Shown: one piece after another, positions 1-11,100 of the stretch
Layout: each line of letters opens with the position of its first letter
Numbering within the stretch: the first letter of the stretch is position 1
NCBI GenBank assembly: GCA_025201805.1
Contig: MU619346.1
Span: 47,365 to 102,745 of the forward strand
Direction: 5' to 3'
Length of the DNA: 55,381 bases
From: Parasitella parasitica
Lineage: Eukaryota; Mucoromycota; Mucoromycetes; Mucorales; Mucoraceae
Notes under the pieces: model-generated
Databases searched by the model: none
Told to the model about the DNA's origin: nothing
The model's input: the letters and a program-made list of their open reading frames with translations, nothing else
Position numbers and translations under genes: made by a program

Positions 1-977
1 ATTGAAAGTTATCGTTTTTAAATATATGTTCAATAAATCTTTCTCTATGTTTATCGCCTATATTCTTCAGACATATACATTCTATTCAAGAGTATCGTTT
101 TGAAGCTTTTATAACGACCTTAACTCCTGATAATATATTAATACACACTCACATTTATGGTGTCCCGCCAATACATAATTACAGTTGTAAACCTCACTTA
201 AAGTCAAAATAAATGTCCCGCGCGTCTCATAACTCAAGTTATGATCAATATAAGTGAATTTATTAAACAGCTTAAGCAGGCTGTCTTTTAAATGTGGGAC
301 TCTAACAAGTGTCCTCAGGGTGTCTCCTGTACCCTATAAATGCTTTAATTAGTTTCTTCCGCCAGTTTATTTGATTTTCGAGAAGTGGATTAAAATCAAC
401 TAGATCCCCATTTTCAAAAATATATAAACATAACAAGAAATAATGAGAGCTTCACTATATAATAATGGGTAATTGCAGAATTCATTACTATGCATTTGAA
501 GTCGACGCTATCAATAAGAGAGAGTATTCACCTTTGTTCATACCTCATTATATACCTTTTTCAAATCCTGTTGAAAGAGTGTAATTGCGACATCAAGAAG
601 CGCCTACTTTGTGAAGCAAATATTTTGTCTTCTCGGCCTCCTGCAATTTGTCAATCAGTTGCTGTTCAGGATTGTCAAGGTTGATTTAGGTGCATTGATC
701 AAGTATTAGGCTCAAGGTGAATGTCATGCCTGCCAACTTTTCCTCTGTCTAAAAAACGAAAATGAAGAATACCACGGAACTAGACCATGCAGTGTCATAA
801 AAATGGCAAATCTTTGATTTCTATGCTCATACTATGTTGTTGATGCGAAGACTCTGTATTCATTGGTTTATTCAACCAAGTTTATTTGCACAAATGGCTG
901 CCATCCACACTCTTAGCAACCCTGTGCGTGACTGTAGCGGATTACTACTGTTGTTTGCTTACCGTATAAACAAAAAA
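1..977. other. Leading intergenic region, no supported gene
   Basis: This AT-rich stretch precedes the DGCR6-like gene. Short open frames occur on both strands, but none shows a recognisable domain or a consistent exon structure. A 31-codon minus-strand frame (593-685) has a protein-like composition but no start codon or acceptor that would connect it. The last 200 bases are presumably the promoter and 5' UTR of the plus-strand gene starting near 978. A gene running in from the left edge cannot be excluded. Confidence 0.5.
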
Positions 978-1790
978 ATGAAGCTTTTAACAAAACCAAT
1001 GTCTGACCTAAACCAAATTCTTTCATTGCTCAGCAAGGTAGACTAAAGTTACACTATACACATTGAGCAAGTCGTAAATATCTGTAGAATATAGGGCCAA
1101 AAACCAACACCATCAAAAGCGACCAACACTCGTGCTGATGACACAACATTGCAACCACCCTCCATTCTAGACGGGCTAAATCTTTCCAGTATTAATCCTG
1201 ACCTTATCCAACAAGTGAGGCAGGAGTATTTAACGAAAAAATCAAATGAAGATTCGCTAAAAAACGCAACTTCTCTTACGCCTGAAGTTCTGATTGCGGT
1301 TGCGAACATGGCCAAGGAAACAGAGCTAATTTCTGTATTGAAAAAATGCAAACAACGGCAAGATCAAAAGGAGAGGGAATTGTACTCACATCGACAATCT
1401 ATCACAAATCGATATAAAAAACAAAGAGAAAATCTAATGACAAAGTAAGCTACCAACGATTTGGAATTATATACAACTGTTGTGTTGATTAATTTTCAGG
1501 GAATTAGTTGGAGTGAAGGTGGATGCAGATGAAATCAAGGTAAGCTATGTATTCATGCATAAATCAAATAAATCAAACCACTAACGCATTACTATCGCTA
1601 GTCAATTGACCAAGAACTTGACCGAGAATTGCATGCAATGGATTTACAAATATTGAAAGAAATGGATAAAGAAGTAAAATATCTACAGCAAGAGTTTGTA
1701 CAGTTAAACGTGCCCTTGTTCAAGGTATCGAATGACCCAAATGACATTAAATTACAGCAAAAAGTGCTCCATATTCTACAGGACATTTGA
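978..1790 (+). CDS. DGCR6-like protein
   Basis: Four exons are read (978-1037, 1095-1444, 1500-1539, 1602-1790), giving about 212 residues, close to the roughly 220 of animal DGCR6. All junctions are GT-AG and the phases agree. The match to the family is strongest in the second half: a helical K/Q/E/R-rich segment, then a heptad-like stretch and the C-terminal pattern 'VPLFKVSNDPNDIKLQ', which corresponds to the 'GVPGFYVTTNPQE...LQ' tail of DGCR6. The middle segment (TPEVLIAVANMAKETELISV) fits the 'LSDLALALLDGTVFEIV' region. DGCR6 proteins are poorly understood; the vertebrate gene lies in the DiGeorge locus. I infer a coiled-coil adaptor with no enzymatic motif. The start is uncertain: ATG 978 and ATG 999 are in frame, and the frame stays open upstream. 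It is followed by the GH5 gene 123 bp downstream on the same strand. Confidence 0.75.
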
Positions 1791-1913
1791 TGATGTTGAT
1801 GATGATGAGGGGAAAACACCAAGTCCGAATTCATGCCATCTGCTACTAAGGAATAAACTTTTATCCTCTTTTTTTTTTCTCTTTCCTTTTTCTTTCTTTT
1901 ATTCACCAAAAAA

Positions 1914-4348
1914 ATGAATTTCAACGGACCTTGGTTTACTGACAAAAAAACAAACCGCACCATCCTTTTTAAAGGAGTTAACTTGAGTGGAGGTACAAAG
2001 CTGCCAGTTGGCCTTTCCTCTCACCAACGTCAGGGCTATTGGGTGGATTATGATCGCAGAGTGAGCTTTGTTGGGAGGCCATTCCCTTTGGAGGAGGCAG
2101 ACGAGCATTTGCAAAGACTGGTGGATCTCGGCTTTAATCTGCTGCGGTTTGTTGTCACTTGGGAAGCCATCGAGCATGAAGGACCGTGAGTTGCGTTGTA
2201 CACAAAAAGCTGCAAGGTTGACGCTAATTATTTTAGTTGACCATTAGTGGCATTTATGATCAAGAGTACATTGATTATTTGGTTCAGTTATTGAAGAAAT
2301 GCCAGCAGTATGGACTGCAAGCCTATATTGATCCCCATCAAGATAGCGTAAGTCCTTTTGGCCTATGTCTATCGTCATCTTTGCTAACAAAATTGCAGTG
2401 GTCCAGGCATTGCGGCGGTTCAGGCCATCCTGGGTGGACATTGACGCTTGCTGGCTTGAATCCACTAAATTTTCCAGAGACAAACGCAGCCATTGTGCAT
2501 AACCTATATCCTGATCCCAAGAAATTCCCTAAAATGATTTGGAACACCAATTATCAAAAACTAGCAGTTGCCACCTTATTCACTCTATTTTTTGCTGGCA
2601 AAACATTTGCACCAAAGTGCATCGTCAATGGCGTTCATGTCCAAGATTATCTGCAATCACATTTCATCAAGAGTTTACAGCACGTAGCCGATGCCATCCA
2701 TAAAAACAACTTGGAAAATACGGTCGTGATTGGCTATGATACAATGAATGAACCTGGCCAAGGTTATTTGCCTATTCCACATCTGGATCAACTCTCCAAG
2801 GATGATACTGATTTTAAAATGGGGCTCACACCCACCGCTTTTCAAGGTATGTTGTTGGGCTCGGGTATACCAGCACAAGTGGAAAATTGGGAATTCAAAT
2901 GGAACGGCCCCAAAAAGACAGGCAGCTTGCTGGTGAACCCTGATAACGTGATTGCATGGCTGACTGACGATGAACTCAAAGAAGCGTGTGATACTTTTGG
3001 TTGGGAAAGAGACCCATCTTGGACTCCAGGCTGTATATGGGCTCTGCATGGCATTTGGGACAAATCAACGCAGCAACTACTCAAACCAGAATACTTTGCT
3101 GCAGATCCCAACACCGGGAAGCCTACAGATTATATTGACTATTGGATGGAACATGTACATCAGTATGCAACTGCTCTTCGTGCTATTCATTCCGATGCCA
3201 TCTTGTTTGTACAACCTCCAGTGCTAGAAGTACCACCTAAAATGCCGTCTGCTCTTGAGCGCATTGTATACGCTCCACATTGGTATGATGGATTAACACT
3301 GGTCAAAAAGAAATGGTGTAGCTATAATGTGGATTTCATCAACTTGAACCGCGGTAAATATGGAAGTGGTCCCTTGCGATTTGTTCGTGCATTACGACTA
3401 GGCGAAAAAGCGATTCGCCAATGCTTTGTTGATCAACTGAGCACTATACAGAAAGAGGGACTCGAAAACATAGGAAACTATCCATGTATTATGGGTGAGA
3501 TTGGTATTCCCTATGACATGGAGGTATCAGACTCATCAAACACCAACAGTGTGGTGTATTGGTGGAATTGGTGCCTGTCTTTGTTTACGGAAGCCAGCCG
3601 GGTTTCGGAGACTTCCATCAACAGTACCAACTCTCCCCAGAACAGAGCTTTGGATGCGAATTTGAATGCTCTTGAAAAGAATCTACTGAACTATACGCTT
3701 TGGAACTACATGTCTGATAACAGCGAAGAATGGGGAGATGAGTGGAATGGCGAGGACCTGAGTATCTTTCAAGCACCAGCTACTGCACCTACCGCAGAAA
3801 TGAAAAATCTAGATTGCAAGAGTGATTATCTAGACGTAGTGGTTACTAGTGGATCTGTTACTCCATCCACCGCCTCTACAGATACAGTTGTGACAACACT
3901 AACCAAAAAAACGCCTTGGAGCACTGATGCTGCTGTTGATAATTACATGGATCGCATGACCAATATTAGCACAGATTCGCTACAAGGCCTATTGCAGCAA
4001 AACCAGCCGCAGATTAATGTTCGCAATGTGGTTAGTCTCCATAGGCCACATCCAGTGTTAACAGCTGGTATTCCAACAGGCATCAACTTTATCTCGCCCA
4101 CAGAAACGATATCGGCCTTGTTTGAGTATACTATGCAGTACAAATCAGAGTGCGATGGTCCCACAGAAATTTACGTACCCACATGTTATTTCCCCATACC
4201 AACAGAGAACACAAAAATTACATTGAGTGTTGGAACGTGGAAAGCACAAGCAACGAGAGACAACTATTGGACTCTATTATGGTTCATTGAAGAAGGGGAT
4301 GATATCCTTAAGGCTGAACTAAAAATGGAGGGTGTGTCCATTATATAA
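1914..4348 (+). CDS. EGH1: GH5 steryl beta-glucosidase (ergosteryl-glucosidase)
   Basis: Three exons are read (1914-2185, 2248-2347, 2399-4348), encoding about 773 residues. The second acceptor is the AG at 2246-2247: the earlier AG at 2235-2236 would give an immediate stop. The second intron is 51 nt and in frame, so unspliced RNA would also stay open. The GH5 fold is visible from the N-terminal 'FKGVNLSGGTKLP', then 'FNLLRFVVTWEAIEHEGPG', 'DPHQDSWSR', 'GGSG', the acid/base Glu in 'YDTMNEPGQG' and the nucleophile Glu in 'IMGEIGIPYD'. The 'GVNLSGGTK' start and the overall length match the fungal sterylglucosidases (yeast Egh1, Cryptococcus EGCrP2/Sgl1), which cleave glucose from ergosteryl-glucoside in the cytosol, rather than secreted GH5 cellulases. 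No signal peptide is seen. Related ceramide-directed GH5 enzymes (EGCrP1) are the main alternative. Confidence 0.88.
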
Positions 4349-4385
4349 CATTATTTATACAAATATATATGTGTATATTTTTTAT

Positions 4386-4913
4386 TCAAGAAAATAAAGG
4401 AAAATCAGAGAAATCAAATTCATCATCACCGTTATCGTTATTAAAACTAATGGGCGATAAAACAGGAGAAGGAGGAGGGGAAGCTAAATAGGTGGGCGTT
4501 TGAATAAAGTTATCAAATTCATCAAATATTTCATTGTCTTCTAAAATAGATGCATTATTCAATGGAGAGGAGGACAGTGATGGCGAAGATGAAGAGGAGG
4601 AAGAGGAGGAAGAGGAAGCGGACAAAAAACATGGTATGGGACCAAATAAAGGAGAGTCTTGAATAATAGTGTTGTTGTTATTGTTAATATTGTTGCTATT
4701 TGTTGAATAGGGCTGATAGCGTCTGGACAAGCGTTGTTGTTTAGAACGATGAGACTTTAGACCAGGAGATGGTCGTTGTGCATCGAACAACAGGCTATCT
4801 GTGGGTTGTATTGAGGGTTCATCATAGTGGGAGGAGCTTGTTGCTGTGGTTGGATTCTGTTGATAATAGAGGAATTCATACTTGAGGTTTTTAGTTGAAG
4901 AAACTTGTAACAC
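4386..4913 (-). CDS. Low-complexity Ser/Asn-rich protein, 3' portion
   Basis: A minus-strand frame of about 175 codons ends at TGA 4386, directly followed by AATAAA-like sequence on the minus strand. The translation has runs of Asn, a polySer tract, a Pro-rich 'ASPPPSPVLSPISF' segment, and an acidic/aromatic end ('DDEFDFSDFPLFS') resembling a transactivation or short-linear-motif tail. It has no ATG codon at all and stays open upstream to a TAA near 4953, with a possible acceptor ('CCTTTTCAG') in between. It is therefore probably the last exon of a gene whose first exon lies in the 5.0-5.3 kb region and could not be placed. It is convergent with the GH5 gene, whose stop is 37 bp away. Function unknown; no domain recognised. 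Confidence 0.45.
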   Translation of the reverse strand: MLQVSSTKNLKYEFLYYQQNPTTATSSSHYDEPSIQPTDSLLFDAQRPSPGLKSHRSKQQRLSRRYQPYSTNSNNINNNNNTIIQDSPLFGPIPCFLSASSSSSSSSSSSPSLSSSPLNNASILEDNEIFDEFDNFIQTPTYLASPPPSPVLSPISFNNDNGDDEFDFSDFPLFS

Positions 4914-4949
4914 CTGTTTAGATTGAATGTTTTTTCTGAAAAGGCCCTT

Positions 4950-5604
4950 TTAGATGTATAAAAGGGTCAACTAGTGGTAGTTGCTCTTGTTGTTTGCTAT
5001 GAAAAGTGAAGAAATTTCACTCAAAATTGTATATATACGTGTCTTTTTCTTTTTTTATACTAGAAAAAAGAAAAAAGAGAAAAAAAACAACAGTTCTTTT
5101 TGTTTAGAGAAAGAAAAATGAAGAAAAAAAAAATTGTAGAAAGAAGAGGGGTTTTTCTACAATTTTCTCCTATTTATCATAATTACGTTACTCTTTTCTC
5201 TTCCTCGCTCTGTGTGCGGTTGTGTATCAGAAGTTTGAATCCAATTAGATTTTAGAATGGTTCTTCTCCATCGTTTAAAGTCGAGTGAATGAAGCCGGAC
5301 TTTTTAAGACGAGGTAATTCTATTGAAAAATACAGGTTGAGACTAGTGATCGAAGACAGGGCATTATTCCAAAAATAAAATAAAAAAAAACTAGAATATC
5401 ATGCTGAATGTCCTCATTGTTCATAGATTCAGCGCAAAGTGTCTAGGACTTGCCATATGTTGCAAAAATAAATACATATTGGTAGCTATAGTGCAAAAGA
5501 ATCAAATGCAATAGATGTACAACATAATTTGAGCGATTATGATCGATCCTATCTGATACAGCTTCAACTTGCGAGCAAATATTTTATTGTAGTAATTGTT
5601 GATA
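4950..5604. other. Promoter/UTR region with A/T-rich low complexity
   Basis: This stretch lies between the Ser/Asn-rich protein and the 3' end of EXO70. It contains poly-purine tracts (about 5060-5135: long runs of AAAAAGA and AAAAAAA) and TTTTTCTT tracts. These look like the 5' UTR/promoter of the minus-strand gene before it and the 3' UTR of EXO70. No additional gene is supported. Confidence 0.4.
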
Positions 5605-7952
5605 TTAAGCTGTAGGTTCGAACAGGTGACCAATCATTCGATCAACCTTATCTTTGTCATAACGGATATATTTAGCTGGATTTTTAGTGAAATCTGTATT
5701 TTGGTATTTATCCAAGAATCGACCATACATTGGCACCAGTACATTCTTTACATCACGGATCACTTGATTTCTCAACTCTGTATCTGGAATAGCATATGTC
5801 TGTTGCGCCCTGGCAATTTCTTCAAATTCAGTATTAAAGTTCTTGAAGCGTTCTTTGATGAGTTGTCTTTCTTGACTTCCCATCGAGCTCTTGATGGCTC
5901 CTCCACGAACGTAGGTGACGTCCATTAAATTCTCGACACAAGGTTTCCAAGATTCCTGGTAAGCATCTAGTTGCTTCTTGACAAGCTTACCAAACTTCAT
6001 TTCAGAACCGTCATCAAAGATGGCATTGAGAGGTGGCGAGCGAATTTGTCGCAAAATATGGTTGTAGTTGTTGAGAAGAAACAATGTTGCAAGTGTGGGC
6101 TTCTTGTAGCCTCTAGATTTTTGCTGGAGCGCAACTGTCATTTGATCTAAAGCATCAACAAAGAACTTTTGAAGCAATGCTGCGCCAATGGCCGATTCAC
6201 CTTGCGGGATACGTGATGTATCATTCAGGATTTGAGGAGAAGGCATGTTGTTCCACCCACCATCTCCTACGAGCACTAACAATGGCTCTACTGTATCCCT
6301 CCATATATAAAGTCGCTTGAAATAATTCAAAGTCTAGACAAATAGTAGGAGCCCGTCAGTACGAACAATAGGCCAAGCAAAATACAATACTTTACATTAC
6401 TAGTCATCTCATGCACAGTGCCATCACTGCTAAGATTGGTCGGTTGACTCATTTCCTTTCTGCCTCTCACATCCTCCATGAATTCATAGAAATTACGGAG
6501 CACTGTTAATTTGAAAGAGTTGATCATTTCCTGAATATCTTGCAACGAAACAATATGAGACAGTTCTTCCACATAACATATGCACTCTCTATCAAACTTC
6601 TCAATGATATCAAATACAAACGTTGTTTCTGTATAGCTCAGTCTTTTTGCGACTGCATTCAGTTGTTTTCCGGCAGCAATGTATTCAACAGTAGCAGGCG
6701 CAATGGATCCTTTGAGGGCGGCTGCTCTTCGTTGCTCGTTGCTCATAATTTGTTGTGCAAATTTGTATTCGGATTCCAGCATTTTTGTATAGCATTCAGT
6801 GTATTTCAAGAATTCGCTTGATCCTCTTTCATACGAACTGCCCTGATGTTTTTCGGATTGTTGAACAGATTGTGATAATGGATGCAAGGAGCGTTGCAAG
6901 AACGCAGATCTGATCTCAACGTACGGCTTTGTGAAATCCACAGAATAGCCAATCTCCTTTTCAGACGAAGAAATGTAAGTCGATAGTTGCGAGAGTTGTT
7001 TCATCGAAGCAGTTGTCATCATTTCAGTGTCTAATTTTACAGTTTGAGAAAGAAAAGAAGAAAACAAAAAAAAAAAAAAAAAAGATTCATGCACATGAGT
7101 TGTGTTGCCACCTACTTGAATTAAGCATAGTATTCACATCCACTGGATTGCTTACTGCAGATAGCCATTTTCTGAATAATGTCTCTAAATGAAGCATGCC
7201 TGCTTTCAACAATTGTTTCTAGAATACACAAAATACGTTAGCCCATCAAGCAAAGTATGAATATCAATCCAGCCTACCATTTGGTAGATAGTTTTATCGC
7301 AAGATCGAAGTTGGCTTTTTTCAATAGCATCCACGCCATCTTTTAATCTGCCCATTGCTTTTAAATAAGGCAGCACATTATTCTCGTCAGGACTATGTGC
7401 ATTCAGCCACGCAATTAGTTGCGAGTTCTGCTACGTTATCAAGTCCATTTTAAAAAATACCCTTTTAATATATACGCTTCCTCTCTGCTAGGCATGTTCA
7501 AACAATCGACAATGTTTTCAGTCTCTTTCAAGGTTGCATCGATATCTATCCAGTGCAAGTTACGCTTGGTTAAGTACTATTGTGTTTTTGGTATTGCAAT
7601 CCATACTGTTTGCTAACTTTGTCAGGTTTTGCGTAGATCTGTGAATGGGTAAAATAGAAGCTTCTAGCTTGAGTAGCCTGCCATCGAAAGAATCCAGTAT
7701 GTTGACCTTGTAAGCAACCTTGGATTAGAGACCTCTTTTTGCTAAATTATGGTTAATACGTACAAGTTTATCAGAAAGACCATTCATACGGCCCAACTGT
7801 TTTTGAAGAACATCCAAATCAGCCGAATCCTCGTCGAGTTTACCGTTTGAAGAGCTTTGACTATATGGACATATGTTTAGTTGGCTAGTTTCATCATGTT
7901 TAAAGACTTTTTTTTTTTTTTTTTTAACAAAAAAAGGAACTTGCCTTGGCAT
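5605..7952 (-). CDS. EXO70: Exocyst complex subunit EXO70
   Basis: Multi-exon gene. Clear exons, in coding order, end with 7278-7427, 7116-7218, 6396-7030 and 5605-6333, with matching phases. Earlier exons carry 'VNILDSFDGRLLKLEASILP' and 'LTKLANN', matching the N-terminal rod of Exo70 ('VSILSSFESRLMKLENSIIPVHK' in animals). The C-terminal exon contains 'LLVLVGDGGWNN', 'IFLLNN'-like, 'RQVI/DVKNVLVPMYGRFLDKY' and 'YIRYDKDKVDRMIGHLFE', the diagnostic phosphoinositide-binding C-terminal region. Exo70 tethers secretory vesicles to the plasma membrane, binding PI(4,5)P2 and Rho GTPases, and drives polarised hyphal growth. The 5' end is uncertain: the frame is open to ATG 7952, but this runs through an A-tract encoding polyLys and an intron may lie there. 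The junction near 7428-7461 leaves a one-base phase mismatch (see findings). Confidence 0.88.
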
Positions 7953-8171
7953 GAACGAAGAGAGTGTGTGTTCAGTTGGAATGGCGGTAGAGGAATAGGT
8001 TGCTATGGAACTCCGCGTCTGCCAAATACACTACACAGGTGCATTTTCATTATGATGGTACCCTCGTGTGGTTTCTTGCAGATGTTTTATTTAATAAGCT
8101 TTCGAAATGGAAAAAGTTGGTACATTTACATGTGGCCATCACATTTGTTTTATTATATTTACAAAAAAGAC

Positions 8172-11100
8172 TTAGTTAAAAAACTTGTCCAAACTCTCAC
8201 CTAAATGAGTTTCGATTTGAGCATTGACCTGTTGGACCAACTTTTCAACACGAATATCATCGTCTTCCATAAGCTCAGCAAGGAACGAGATGCTCTCAGC
8301 CAAAAAGAGCAGCCACTCTTCACCGAGACGAATGTAAAATTCTTCAATACACTTCAGTGCTGCTAATCTGATCTCAGGATCATCTTCTCTCGTCTTTAAC
8401 AATACCTTGTGGTTAAGAGGCTTCCAAAGGGTGTCATTAGAAACTGTAACAGCCATTTGGCCAACACAAGGCACAAGATATGTGTTCATGCGAGCAAGGT
8501 AATCAGAGCAAGTGCCCTTGCTGGTAACTAGCATTTGATCAGTGACAGGATCAACTATCTTCTCAAACTTGGTAGCATTCCAAAGATTGTCATTGTCATA
8601 CAAGAACGACTTGCGGAGAGCTGACATGATGTAATTCCAAAGAGCATCAACGGGCTGCTGTTCATCCTTGTAGCGTTCCAATCTCATTATAACATCGTCG
8701 ATCAGATAGCCAAAGTAGGGAGTAAAGATAGACTTGAGTTTATCCAAAAGCGCATCGGCAAGCTTGTAAAAGAACAAGACACGCTTCAAACCATCCTCAG
8801 AGACAACAGCACCATCAGAAGCCAGTTCAACAGTGGCCCAGTCAACCACCTTGAGGAACAAGGGCTTGAACAAAGTCTCATTCAGCTTCATGACTAAATC
8901 AAGGAAAGCGCCGATAATGGCCCCTTCAATCTCATTTACTTGCGATTCATCAAAGCTCTTGCTGTGGGCGCGACGAATGTCAAACGCAATCAGGAAGAAC
9001 TTGAAAAGTTGCTTGTACTGTGTGGTCATCGTATCACGAGTCATGTTGCGGATAGCTTGAGAGACGACAGACAAAAGACCCAATGTAGATTTGGTGCCAT
9101 TTTGAACAGCAACTTCGTAAAAGGCGAATACGGGCGTGAACAGCACACGAGGAGCTACACTGGTAGCCAGCTGGGACAAGACAGCAGTGGATTTGGCTTC
9201 AACCAGAGCCTTCTGGGAATGAGCAGCGTCATAGGTATAAATGGAGGGGTTCAAGAGGCCCTTCAGCATCTTTGTAATATAGGGACTGACAAAATGAGGC
9301 AAGGCACCAACAATAGTATCAAGAGCACTGACAACACCCAACTGTAAAAGCAGGTTGGGCGTTTCAGCATTTACTGTATCGTCTAAAATATCAGTAACAA
9401 GGGGCATAAACTTGGGAAGATGGGGCACAGCACGAGGGCCAATTTCTTGACAGATAACGGTTAGACAAACCAAGCTTGAAATCTGTAGTTGGGCATTGCT
9501 TGATTGAAGGCTCTGTGCGCCAATAATGACAGGGATGGCTTCAGCAAATTGCCCAGGATAAAGACTGCCGAGAATCTTGGCAAGAGAAGCAATACAGAGC
9601 AGCGCAGATTGCCTGTTGACAGCTTGGTCTTCTTCGCTGGATAAAACGGCAGATTCTGTTTGAATGACCTGCGTCAACTTATTTATCATCTTGACCAGGG
9701 TATCCTCAGAGCCTTCAGGAGCATGACCATTGAATGAAACAATCTTGTCGTTGAAGATGTTGAGTGCCTTGCGACGAATTGCAGTGTCATCGTGATGGAT
9801 CAATTCAGAGATAACATTAATGAAAGCATCCAGCGGCAAAAGAGCGTTGACCTTGTCCAACACATCGTACACCACCTTCAAGATGGCTCTCCAGAATTTA
9901 GCAATGCCAGGCACAGCATCCTTGGACACAGAGTAGGCATCACGGAATTTCGTAAAGTACGCAACAATCTTGAGTATGATTTCAACTGCTTGGAGATAGA
10001 ATGGCTGCATTCTTTGAGTAAACGCTTCAGAGGCATTGCTTTGAGTCATGACCTTGTTCAAGAAACCCTTGGAACTCAATAGTTGACCGGCAAAGTTAAG
10101 TGTAGCGAGCTTGTACTGACGAAGTTGCTTGGCATTGTGCTCGGATACATTAAACAAGTGTGCGTCCTTTTCATTCATCGAGACATCCTCTGGTTTTTCG
10201 TTGGGCAATACCAACAAACCATTCAGCAGAGCCAAGATGGCCTTCATTTGAGTTTCAGGGCCAAACTGTTGGCTGATAATCAGGCTGAATTCTGTCAACG
10301 ACTCGGCTTCAGAATGAGCGCCCTTGGCTAATCTCTCTGTAAATTTCTCCAACAACAACGAAATGATGGCATACAAGAATTCATCTTCGCCCAGAGTATA
10401 GATGAGCACGGTAAAGAGACGCAAACGTCTATGTTTGGGGATGTGGAAGAGAGCATCAACGAATACCTTGATGATGGGCTTTACTTCAAGCACGAGAGCT
10501 GCCTCGTCATTGTTATTAGATCTTCGGCTGGAAACCACTAGCGGAGGCAAGATCTTTTCAAGCGTTTGCTGAATGACTTGGAAGCTGTAATTGTCATCTT
10601 GACGAAGTACATTAGCACCCATAAAGGTAAAGACAGGCATGATGTTGTGCAGGACGGTCTCGGGGAACATGGAGGCAATAGTGGCCATTAATAACAGAGC
10701 CTGGTTGTGCGTTTGTGGGTTGCCAGTGATGCGAATACATTGCACCACAATGTCAACGCGGAGAGCAGATTCTTCAACAACTGCACCCTTCTCTTCAGCA
10801 TTATGGATGATACGAGTCAAGGCAGACATCAGCAGCTGGTTAATGTACTCAAGAGAAACAGGGGAATCCCGAAGATCAGCATTGACCATAGCTGTCAATA
10901 CTTCAAACAAGGGCTTTACAAGGATGTTGTCCTTGGTGATGGCCTTAGATTCAATCAGCTCGAGGACCGTAACGAGCTCATAGAGATCAACATCCGTGCT
11001 GTGTTGAACTGGGACATTAGTGCGGCCTCGTTTAGCAGCAGGTGCACCATTAGTAGTAGCAGGAGCTCCCATTAAATTTCTAGCGGTAGACAGCAAAACG

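Noticed and set aside
593-685. 31-codon minus-strand frame with protein-like composition
   Set aside because: Stop codon immediately upstream, no acceptor or ATG in reach, and too short to be significant.
2244-2550. Minus-strand ORFs inside the GH5 gene
   Set aside because: Antisense shadows of a well-supported gene with catalytic motifs.
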